DNA of 64,000 nt from an uncultured Roseburia sp. GTDB taxonomy: Bacteria > Bacillota > Clostridia > Lachnospirales > Lachnospiraceae. The translations under genes and the position numbers were made by a program. This document shows positions 26,422-33,767 of the stretch, one piece after another (position 1 is the stretch's first letter; the number at the start of each line of letters is the position of its first letter). The stretch covers positions 1 to 64,000 of the forward strand of contig CAAELX010000054.1 of NCBI GenBank assembly GCA_900756925.1, read 5' to 3'. The notes under the pieces are model-generated. The model was not told where the DNA came from. It searched no databases and saw only the letters and a program-made list of their open reading frames with translations.

Positions 26422-27480
26422 ATGAAATTTATACACATAGCGGATGTACATCTCGGTGTAAAGCCGGATGCAGAAAAATCATGGAGTGAAAAAAGGGCAC
26501 AGGACATCTGGGACACTTTTGCGGAAACAATCCGGATTGCGGCGAAAGAACAGGTGGATTTTCTGTTTATTGCCGGGGATCTGTTCCACAAACAACCGCT
26601 GAAACGGGAGTTAAAAGAGGTGTGCGGACTGTTTGCGCAGATACCGCGGACGAAGGTGATCCTGATGGCGGGAAACCATGATTATATGCAGATGAATTCG
26701 TATTACAGAACATGTGAATTTCCGGAGAATGTGTTCTTTTTTTCCCGGGAGGAAGTGACAGGCTTCGATTTCCCGGAGGAGAATGTGACGGTCTATGGGC
26801 TCAGTTACTGGCACAGGGAGATTACGGACAGACTTTACGATGCGCTGCGCCCGGTGAACCCAGGGCGGATCAATGTGCTGCTGGCGCATGGAGGAGATGG
26901 AAAACATATTCCGTTTTCCACGGAAACAATCCTGCAAAATGGGTTCGATTATATTGCAGCGGGGCATATCCACAAAGGTGGTCAGCTTGTACCGGGGCAT
27001 GCAGTGATGGCGGGGGCGTTGGAGCCGACCGACTGCAATGATTTCGGACCGCATGGCTACTGGCTGGGAGAACTGGAAAAGGGGAGGAGCAGTGTCTCCT
27101 TTTTCCCAGTGAAAAAGTGTGAGTATTGCAAAGAGACAGTTCGGGTGACACCGGAGACAACCGGCTATGGTTTGCAGGAGCAGATTAGGGCATTGGTGGA
27201 AGAAAGTCCGAAGTACCGGTATTTTCAAATTGAGATGGAAGGACGCGTGGATCCGGATGTCTGGTTCAATTTAGAACAGATCGCGGCGCTTGACCGCATC
27301 ACGGGGGTGGTAGAATCTTTTACACCGGATTATTCTTATGAAAAAATTTGTGCAGAGCAGGAAGGGACACTGTTGGAAGCCTACATACGGAGCATGGAAA
27401 AGCACACCGGTGATCCGGTGGCAGCGAAAGCGTTAGAGTATGGGGTCAGCGCATTGTTGGGACATCAGATATGCAGATAA
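26422..27480 (+). CDS. YhaO/SbcD-like DNA repair metallophosphoesterase
   Basis: A 352-residue protein with the Mre11/SbcD metal-binding motifs HIADVHLG, AGDLFH, MAGNHDY, LLAHGG and GHIHKG in order over residues 5-185, then a C-terminal capping region. It probably pairs with the ATPase encoded next, with which it overlaps by 10 bases, as YhaO does with YhaN. Such pairs trim or open DNA ends during repair. The ATG at 26422 (MKFIHIADVHLG) is chosen over 26392, since the family starts at this strand and AAAGGG lies just upstream. Confidence 0.9.
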   Translation: MKFIHIADVHLGVKPDAEKSWSEKRAQDIWDTFAETIRIAAKEQVDFLFIAGDLFHKQPLKRELKEVCGLFAQIPRTKVILMAGNHDYMQMNSYYRTCEFPENVFFFSREEVTGFDFPEENVTVYGLSYWHREITDRLYDALRPVNPGRINVLLAHGGDGKHIPFSTETILQNGFDYIAAGHIHKGGQLVPGHAVMAGALEPTDCNDFGPHGYWLGELEKGRSSVSFFPVKKCEYCKETVRVTPETTGYGLQEQIRALVEESPKYRYFQIEMEGRVDPDVWFNLEQIAALDRITGVVESFTPDYSYEKICAEQEGTLLEAYIRSMEKHTGDPVAAKALEYGVSALLGHQICR

Positions 27481-29174
27481 AAGAAGCGAAGATTTTTCAG
27501 TTTGGAAAATTACAGAATCAGACCGTAACGTTCGAACCCGGAATTAATGTGATCTACGGGAAAAATGAAGCGGGAAAATCTACTCTCCACGCGTTTTTGA
27601 AGGCGATGCTGTTTGGCATGGAGAAGGGAAGAGGCAGAAGTGCAGCGGGGGGAGACTATGCGCGTTACACCCCGTGGCATGCGCCGTCCTATTATGCCGG
27701 CGCGCTGCGGTTTGAGGTGGGTGGACAGCCATTTTACCTGGAACGGAATTTTTATGGGAAAGAGAAACAGGACTGTCTGCGCAATGAGGCAGACGGTGAG
27801 GAGCTCTCTGTGGCGTACGGAGATCTGTCGATGCTGCTCGGTGGAATTACAGCGGCGGCATACGGAAGTACTTATGACATTTCGCAGAGCGGGGCGGCAT
27901 CCGGGGCAGAGATGGAGCGCATGCTTTCAGACTATCTGGCGCAGACAGGGGAGGGAAGCCTTGGCACGGTTCCGCTGACGGAGGCGGTTGCGGCGCTGGA
28001 GAAGCGCAGGAAGGAGCTGCTGCAGGAGCAGAGAAAGCTTGACACGGAAAAAGAAGCGAAGATCGCAGAGTTTGAGGTGGAGCGGAAGCTTTTGACAGAG
28101 GAATGCGCGAAGGGGAGGGAAGCCGTGGAGCGTTTTGCGGCGGAGCAGAGGCGCGTGGAAGAGGAGCTTTTGAGGGAGCAGAAGCGGCTGGAAAAAGCGT
28201 ATGTACAGGAAAAAGAGCGGGCAGAGCAGGATGTGGTGCACAAATCTGACCGGGGAGAACGGGGATTGCAGCAGGGTAGAGGCAGGAAAAGACGAAGAAA
28301 CTATGGCATGGCTGTTATGCAGCTGGTTACAATTGTGCTGCTTCTAACAGCTGTCGTGCAGAAGTCCGTTCTGACCGGTGTTCTGACGGGGATTGCAGCA
28401 GGCGTATGTCTTGCGATAGGCCTTTTTTCTATATGGTGGAAGAATAGATCTTTCCCATCTGATAAAGAGCAGGATACAGACCGCACAAATGGCGGAGAAG
28501 ATCAGGCAGATAGACAAGGACAGGAGCATCAGAAAGAGGATCGTCAAAATAAGGAAGCAAGTCTTGCACTGCTTGATCAGTTACAGGCAGCAGCCACGCA
28601 TGGGGAACAGATGTTAAAGGAAATGTCAGATTCCCTGCGGGAGAAAGAGAACCGTCTTTTTAATGTGGAAGAGGAACAGAAGGAGCAGCAGGCAAAGAGC
28701 GAGCCGGAGCGGCGGAGGGAGGAAGACATCCAGGCGTTGGAACTGGCGGTATCGGAATTGCAGCGCGTTGCAGGGCAGCTTGGCGAGGAACTTGAGGACA
28801 GGATGAACGGGGAGATCTCGCGCTATGTTTCCCTTTTTACGGAGAACCGGTATGACCGTGTGCAGTTAGACGACTGCGGAAAGCTTCAGGTATTTACGGA
28901 AGGCAGACAGGTGCGCCCGGAGGTGTTGAGCCGCGGCACGTTGGAGCAGATTTACCTTGCACTCAGGTTATCTGCAGGGAAGGCGCTTTCCGGAGAAGAA
29001 TGCCTGCCGATCCTGTTAGACGAAGCGTTTGCGATGTATGATGACGACAGGCTGGAGCAGACGTTGGGGGTGTTGTCGGAGCTTTCAAACCAGATTCTGA
29101 TCTTCACCTGCCAGGGCAGGGAGGAAGCGCTTCTCAGAAAAAAAGGGATTCGGTATCATAAGGTGAAATTATAA
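27471..29174 (+). CDS. YhaN/Rad50-like ATPase with internal membrane segments
   Basis: A 567-residue AAA ATPase of the SMC/Rad50 type. The N-terminus has GINVIYGKNEAGKSTL (Walker A, ~28-43); a Glu/Arg-rich coiled coil spans ~165-255; two adjacent hydrophobic spans follow (~275-325), then more coil (~350-435). The C-terminus has the signature LSRGTLEQIYLALRLS and Walker B LPILLDEAF (~510). It is much shorter than usual YhaN (~950 residues), with membrane segments in place of most of the coil. It likely tethers the SbcD-like partner at the membrane, by inference. A palindromic terminator follows. Confidence 0.85.
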   Translation: MQIKEAKIFQFGKLQNQTVTFEPGINVIYGKNEAGKSTLHAFLKAMLFGMEKGRGRSAAGGDYARYTPWHAPSYYAGALRFEVGGQPFYLERNFYGKEKQDCLRNEADGEELSVAYGDLSMLLGGITAAAYGSTYDISQSGAASGAEMERMLSDYLAQTGEGSLGTVPLTEAVAALEKRRKELLQEQRKLDTEKEAKIAEFEVERKLLTEECAKGREAVERFAAEQRRVEEELLREQKRLEKAYVQEKERAEQDVVHKSDRGERGLQQGRGRKRRRNYGMAVMQLVTIVLLLTAVVQKSVLTGVLTGIAAGVCLAIGLFSIWWKNRSFPSDKEQDTDRTNGGEDQADRQGQEHQKEDRQNKEASLALLDQLQAAATHGEQMLKEMSDSLREKENRLFNVEEEQKEQQAKSEPERRREEDIQALELAVSELQRVAGQLGEELEDRMNGEISRYVSLFTENRYDRVQLDDCGKLQVFTEGRQVRPEVLSRGTLEQIYLALRLSAGKALSGEECLPILLDEAFAMYDDDRLEQTLGVLSELSNQILIFTCQGREEALLRKKGIRYHKVKL

Positions 29175-29213
29175 CAAAAATACGAAAAATCTCCCGGAGC
29201 GATTGCAGGAACA

Positions 29214-29245
29214 TAAAAAAAGAGCCGATATCGGCTCTTTTTTAT
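29214..29245. terminator. Bidirectional terminator
   Basis: Palindrome AGAGCCGATATCGGCTCT with A-run before and T-run after, between converging genes. Confidence 0.85.
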
Positions 29246-29904
29246 TTTTGAAACGTCAGCACATACCGGAAAAAATCCTTCGCCGTCTCCGGCGCATGTG
29301 CATTATATCCGACGGTCATGATCGGTGTTTCCCCTTCGTAATAATAATGGTTATCAAGCAGCCACTGGTTGTCCGTAAGCTTAATGCCGTATGCGTATTC
29401 TTCGTTGGTCTCCTCATCCGTCGTGTAGACAAGAAGATCGGCATATTGCGCTATCTGATCTTCGGTGAGGATGTCAGTAAGCGGCATCATGGAGCCGCTT
29501 GCTGCATAGTTGGAAAGTACAAACTCCGGTCCGAAGAGGACATCCCCTCCGCCTGCGGCAAACTTGACAGTCAGTGCCTGATTGCTGTAATAATTGTTCG
29601 AATCGCCCATATCCTCCGCGAAGGTAATGGAGGTGTCGAGCGTGATTTCCTCCTTATCTGCGGAGAAACCTTCCGCTTTGAAAAAATCTGATGTAGCGGC
29701 TGCAATATCCGCAGATTCAGGGTTGATGCTGTTGACCATAATGATGTCTAAGGCGCTTTCCTTATAAGTTGCGTAGTGATAAATCATGGAGATTACAAAA
29801 GTAATCACACAGATCCCGCCGATGATCGGGAGTTTATAATAGTCCCAGATATACTGGGCACGTGCTTTTGGGGGCATTTCTTTGATTGAAGGTATTTTTT
29901 CCAT
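29242..29904 (-). CDS. Membrane-anchored protein of unknown function
   Basis: A 220-residue protein: short cytoplasmic start (MEKIPSIKEMPPKARAQYIWDYYK), one membrane span (~25-45), then an acidic extracellular part. The exported part shows a loose likeness to solute-binding folds (LDIIMVNSINP near the start; VLFGPEFVLSNYAASGSMMPL), but no lipobox or transporter gene is present. The start at 29904 is chosen because AAGGAT lies upstream on the minus strand and the frame further upstream runs through the two tRNA genes. Function not recognised. Confidence 0.7.
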   Translation of the reverse strand: MEKIPSIKEMPPKARAQYIWDYYKLPIIGGICVITFVISMIYHYATYKESALDIIMVNSINPESADIAAATSDFFKAEGFSADKEEITLDTSITFAEDMGDSNNYYSNQALTVKFAAGGGDVLFGPEFVLSNYAASGSMMPLTDILTEDQIAQYADLLVYTTDEETNEEYAYGIKLTDNQWLLDNHYYYEGETPIMTVGYNAHAPETAKDFFRYVLTFQK

Positions 29905-30049
29905 AGAAATAAAGCAGATCCTTTCGTTGTAATGTGCTGCAATAACGGTGGAAGAAAGATTCTTAAACGTTATATTGACAATAAAAAGATGATAACATAA
30001 ATAAAGAATGGAAGAAATAGGGAAAGTGTGAAGTTTTTCTAAAAAATTC

Positions 30050-30084
30050 AAAAAGAAAAGGAACCATGACTTCTCAAGGTTCCT
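30050..30084 (-). terminator. Terminator after the tRNA pair
   Basis: On the minus strand AGGAACC/GGTTCCT closes a 12-base loop and is followed by TTTTCTTTTT. Confidence 0.85.
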
Positions 30085-30093
30085 GAAAGATAG

Positions 30094-30164
30094 AGCGGGT
30101 GATGGGAATCGAACCCACGTATCCAGCTTGGAAGGCTGGTGTTCTACCATTGAACTACACCCGC
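30094..30164 (-). tRNA. tRNA-Gly (TCC)
   Basis: Minus strand: acceptor GCGGGTG pairs with CACCCGC, anticodon loop CTTCCAA gives TCC, T-loop TTCGATT, discriminator T. 71 bases, no encoded CCA. It lies 4 bases after tRNA-Phe in the same transcript. Confidence 0.96.
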
Positions 30165-30168
30165 AAAG

Positions 30169-30241
30169 TGCCCAGTTCCGGAATCGAACCAGAGACACAA
30201 GGATTTTCAGTCCTTTGCTCTACCAACTGAGCTAACTGGGC
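30169..30241 (-). tRNA. tRNA-Phe (GAA)
   Basis: Minus strand: acceptor GCCCAGT/ACTGGGC, D-loop AGCTCAGTTGGTAGAGC, anticodon loop CTGAAAA giving GAA, T-arm with TTCGATT, discriminator A. 73 bases. Confidence 0.97.
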
Positions 30242-30474
30242 TTGTTGCTCGCAACAAAGACAATTCTAAAGGATAAAACGTTTCTTGTCAAGAAAAAAAT
30301 TAATTATTTTTAGAAAACCTTATTTTTAGAAAATGGGAGTAGAAATAGAGCTTTGGCACAGTTATAATAGGCAGTGTGGCGGTTACAGACCACATTGTTA
30401 CCCAATAAGTGAAATAGACCGGAACATTGCAAAAGGTGCAATTGTACGGAAGAAGTATAAGGAGACAAGAGCTT

Positions 30475-30711
30475 ATGATGAACCCAGCAACAATTATGAA
30501 GTTATTGAACGCAAAGAATACATTCACTGCAAACCACCCGAAGTTTGTTGCATTTTTAAACACTGTTTTTTCCAGAAAATTCGAAGAGGGAACCGTGATT
30601 GAGATTAGCGTTACAAGACCGGGCGAGGAACCTTTGACGACCAATATGAAAGTTCAGCAGTCCGATCTCGAACTGTTTGAGCAGGTAAAAGAGATTGCAA
30701 AAAATCAGTAG
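30475..30711 (+). CDS. Small conserved-type protein of unknown function
   Basis: A 78-residue protein from ATG 30475, with AAGGAGA 9 bases upstream. It reads as alpha helix (NPATIMKLLNAKNTFTANHPKFVAFLNTVF), then beta strand (GTVIEISVTRPGEEPLTTNMKV), then helix (DLELFEQVKEIAKNQ); soluble and without Cys. A TATAAT at 30363-30368 could serve as its -10. A longer frame to 30427 lacks a ribosome site. I believe similar small proteins occur in related gut Clostridia, but the function is unknown. Confidence 0.72.
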   Translation: MMNPATIMKLLNAKNTFTANHPKFVAFLNTVFSRKFEEGTVIEISVTRPGEEPLTTNMKVQQSDLELFEQVKEIAKNQ

Positions 30712-30785
30712 AAAATGATATGGTATTTTTTACTGTGATGTAGTAAAATATGAATACGAAAATTTGCGAAACGAGGTAAGGGAGT

Positions 30786-33029
30786 ATGTTGGGGAAAAGA
30801 ACCGGATTTCTGACCGAACAGAACAAAGTACAGATTCTGTTTGAAGAGGGCAAAGTGATCGTGGAAGTGCTGACAGAGAACATTATGAATGTGCTCGTCC
30901 CGCTCCGTGAGGAAGATCACAGATCGAAGGCGATTGAGGGAAATAAGACGGCAGAGACCGAAGTGGTTGTGAAGGATGAAGGAGAATACCTTTCCATCGC
31001 GACAAAGGTGTTGGAAGCGAGAGTATTTGACGGCGGCTACATTGATTTTTATCAGAACGGTGTATTGCTCTGTGCAGATTACCGCGGCGAGAGAAAGGTG
31101 CGTGCTATCGCCAGTGAGAAGATGATTGAGCTGGCAATGGCAGAGGGACATGAGGTTCCGGCAGGCATGATGGGCCGTTTCCCGGTACAGGTAGTGAAAA
31201 CCATGGACGGGGACGAGAAGTTCTATGGTCTCGGCGATAAGACGGGATTTTTGAATAAGAGGGATTACGAGTTTGAAAACTGGAACTCAGACATCCCACA
31301 GGCACATACAGAAGGATTTAAGGCACTTTATAAATCCATCCCATTTTTAATTACATTAAAGGACGCCGGTGTGTATGGAATTTTCTTTGACAACACATTC
31401 CGTTCCTGTGTGAACCTTGGAAAAGAAAGCCAGTCTTACTATTTCTATGGGGCGGACGATGGCAACCTCGATTATTATTTTATCGCAGGTGCGGACATGC
31501 CGCAGGTTGTAGAAGGGTATACATATCTGACCGGAACAACACCGCTTCCTCAGTTCTGGACACTGGGCTATCACCAGTCCCGCTGGGGCTATGATTCTGC
31601 AGAGTGCATGCGGGATGTGGCAAAGCATATGAGAGATCTTCAGATCCCATGTGACACGATCCATTTTGACATTGATTATATGGACGGCTACCGTGTCTTC
31701 ACCTGGGATGAGAAAGACTATGGCGAGCCAGGTGCGATTGTGAAAGAGCTGAAGGAGAACGGCTTTCAGACAGTCTGCATCATCGATCCGGGTGTGAAGT
31801 TGGATCCGGGCTATACGAAGTATGACGAGGGTATCGCGAATGACTATTTTGCAAAGACACCGGAAGGGGAAGTCTATGTCAATGCTGTATGGCCGGGCGA
31901 TGCAGTTTATCCGGATTTTGGTAATCCGAAGGTGCGCGCATGGTGGGCAGATAATCAGAAATATCTGATGGATCTTGGCATTGCCGGTGTCTGGAACGAC
32001 ATGAATGAGCCGGCAAGCTTTAAGGGAGAGCTCCCGAAGGATGTTGTCTTTACCGATGAGGACAGGCCGTGCACGCATGCCGAGATGCATAATATTTACG
32101 GACACCTTATGTCTAAGGCTACTTACGAAGGTGTGAAGAAGTATTCCGGAAAGAGACCGTTCGTTATTACACGTGCGTGCTATGCGGGAAGCCAGAAGTA
32201 TACAACTGTATGGACAGGGGACAACCAGAGCTTATGGGCACATATTCAGATGGCGATCCCACAGCTTTGTAATCTTGGAATGAGCGGAATCGCATTTGCC
32301 GGAACCGATGTCGGTGGATTTGGTTTTGACTGTACACCGGAGCTGATGACCCGTTGGGTACAGGTAGGGGCATTCTCTCCGTTATTTAGGAACCATTCCT
32401 GCAATGGAACACAATATCAGGAGCCATGGCAGTACGGGGAGGAGACAGTGCGCATTTACCGTAAGTTCGTAGAGCTCCGTTACCGCCTGCTGCCGTATTT
32501 CTATGATCTGTTCCACGAGTGTGAGAAGACCGGACTCCCGATTATGAGACCACTTGTGCTGCATTATGAGCATGATAAGAATACATGGAATTTAAACGAT
32601 GAGTTCCTCATAGGGGAGAACCTTTTAGTTGCCCCGGTTGTGGAACAGGGAGCGGTGAAGCGTATGGTTTACCTGCCGGAGGGCATCTGGTATGACTTTA
32701 ACACCGGTGAGAAGTACGAGGGCGGCAAGTATTATCTTGTGGATGCTCCGCTTGACACCTGTCCGGTTTTCGCAAAGGCAGGCAGTATGATCCCGACTTA
32801 CGAAGTGCAGCAGTATACAGATGAAAAGCCATATGACAGGCTGAATGTCCTCGTGTTCCCTGGTGAGGGCGAATATACCCATTATCAGGATAACGGTACG
32901 GATTTTGCTTACCGTGACGGAGCATATAATCTTTACCACTTTGTAAACCATGATGGAAAAGTGGAGATGGATATGGTGCATGAAGGGTATGAGAGACGGT
33001 ATGAGGAGATTACTTATACGGAGATTTAA
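30786..33029 (+). CDS. GH31-family alpha-glucosidase
   Basis: A 747-residue cytoplasmic (no signal peptide) glycoside hydrolase. N-terminal beta domain to ~230, then the (beta/alpha)8 barrel: FWTLGYHQSRWGY, PCDTIHFDIDYMDGYRVFTWD, the nucleophile Asp in GVWNDMNEPA (~405), TRACYAGSQKYTTVWTGDN with the acid/base Asp, and GTDVGGFGFDCTPELMTRW. It releases glucose from the non-reducing end of alpha-glucosides, likely maltodextrins or isomalto-oligosaccharides. The GlgC/GlgD genes 12 kb away show the cell makes glycogen, but there is no direct link. GAGGTAAGGGAGT precedes the ATG. Confidence 0.93.
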   Translation: MLGKRTGFLTEQNKVQILFEEGKVIVEVLTENIMNVLVPLREEDHRSKAIEGNKTAETEVVVKDEGEYLSIATKVLEARVFDGGYIDFYQNGVLLCADYRGERKVRAIASEKMIELAMAEGHEVPAGMMGRFPVQVVKTMDGDEKFYGLGDKTGFLNKRDYEFENWNSDIPQAHTEGFKALYKSIPFLITLKDAGVYGIFFDNTFRSCVNLGKESQSYYFYGADDGNLDYYFIAGADMPQVVEGYTYLTGTTPLPQFWTLGYHQSRWGYDSAECMRDVAKHMRDLQIPCDTIHFDIDYMDGYRVFTWDEKDYGEPGAIVKELKENGFQTVCIIDPGVKLDPGYTKYDEGIANDYFAKTPEGEVYVNAVWPGDAVYPDFGNPKVRAWWADNQKYLMDLGIAGVWNDMNEPASFKGELPKDVVFTDEDRPCTHAEMHNIYGHLMSKATYEGVKKYSGKRPFVITRACYAGSQKYTTVWTGDNQSLWAHIQMAIPQLCNLGMSGIAFAGTDVGGFGFDCTPELMTRWVQVGAFSPLFRNHSCNGTQYQEPWQYGEETVRIYRKFVELRYRLLPYFYDLFHECEKTGLPIMRPLVLHYEHDKNTWNLNDEFLIGENLLVAPVVEQGAVKRMVYLPEGIWYDFNTGEKYEGGKYYLVDAPLDTCPVFAKAGSMIPTYEVQQYTDEKPYDRLNVLVFPGEGEYTHYQDNGTDFAYRDGAYNLYHFVNHDGKVEMDMVHEGYERRYEEITYTEI

Positions 33030-33100
33030 GCAGAATCCCAGTGCACCAACCGACGCCCGCATGCATATCCTATAGAGACAGGACGATCAAGGAGTATCGC

Positions 33101-33601
33101 ATGGATTACACCCAGGAACAGCTTTTTCGCATGCAGCAGTTCGACGGTCCACGTCTGCCTTTTTATATGAGTTATCCCATGCAGAATCTTTATCTGACGG
33201 AGATGGAGTATGAGAAGGATATGGACCGGATGAAAGAGCTCTATCCGAAGGAAGTGAAGCAGATCACGGAGCTTGTGGACGAAGAGTGCGATAAAATGGA
33301 ATATGAGGGCAGTCTGATGTTTGACGAATATCCGGACCGCATGATGTTAGAGCGGGTAACAGACCGCATTTACCAGAGAATGCAGGAGAAGGAAAACAGT
33401 CTTACCGCAGAACAGTACTACGGACCGCCGCCACCGGGAGGAATGGGACCGGGGATGCCGCCAGCTCCACCGCCTGGGAGACCGGGACCGCCACCGCCAC
33501 CAGGCAGGAACGACCCGATGTACGGTCTGATTGGAGTGATGTTAAGTAACGAGATGTACCGGAGGAGATGCCGCCACCGCAGATGCAGAAGATGGTGGTG
33601 A
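33101..33601 (+). CDS. Pro/Gly-rich protein with an Arg/Cys-rich tail, unknown function
   Basis: A 166-residue protein from ATG 33101 (AAGGAG 7 bases upstream). Residues ~1-100 are acidic and Met/Tyr-rich, with LPFYMSYPMQNLYLTEMEYEKDM; ~107-135 is a Pro-Gly stretch (PPPPGGMGPGMPP and similar); the end is strongly basic (RRRCRHRRCRRWW). No signal peptide. The layout resembles some spore-coat or surface-associated proteins, but that is only a guess. Confidence 0.7.
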   Translation: MDYTQEQLFRMQQFDGPRLPFYMSYPMQNLYLTEMEYEKDMDRMKELYPKEVKQITELVDEECDKMEYEGSLMFDEYPDRMMLERVTDRIYQRMQEKENSLTAEQYYGPPPPGGMGPGMPPAPPPGRPGPPPPPGRNDPMYGLIGVMLSNEMYRRRCRHRRCRRWW

Positions 33602-33767
33602 AAAAAAGGGTGAACTTCAAAAAATAACATTGCGCAAAATACAAAAAATGCATACAATATAGCTATCGCCTTTTCGGTGGTAGCTATTTGTATGTAAGAA
33701 AGAGGATAACTGCGGGAATGACAGAGATCCGGCAGTTTTGCAGAGTGAATTTTTCAGGAGGAAAACA

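Noticed and set aside
29905..30198. Upstream extension of the minus-strand membrane protein, 98 more residues
   Set aside because: It translates through the tRNA-Gly gene and a terminator and lacks a ribosome site; the ATG at 29904 has one.
30333..30602. 89-residue plus-strand frame overlapping the small gene at 30475
   Set aside because: Different frame, no ribosome site, and it covers the well-supported start at 30475.
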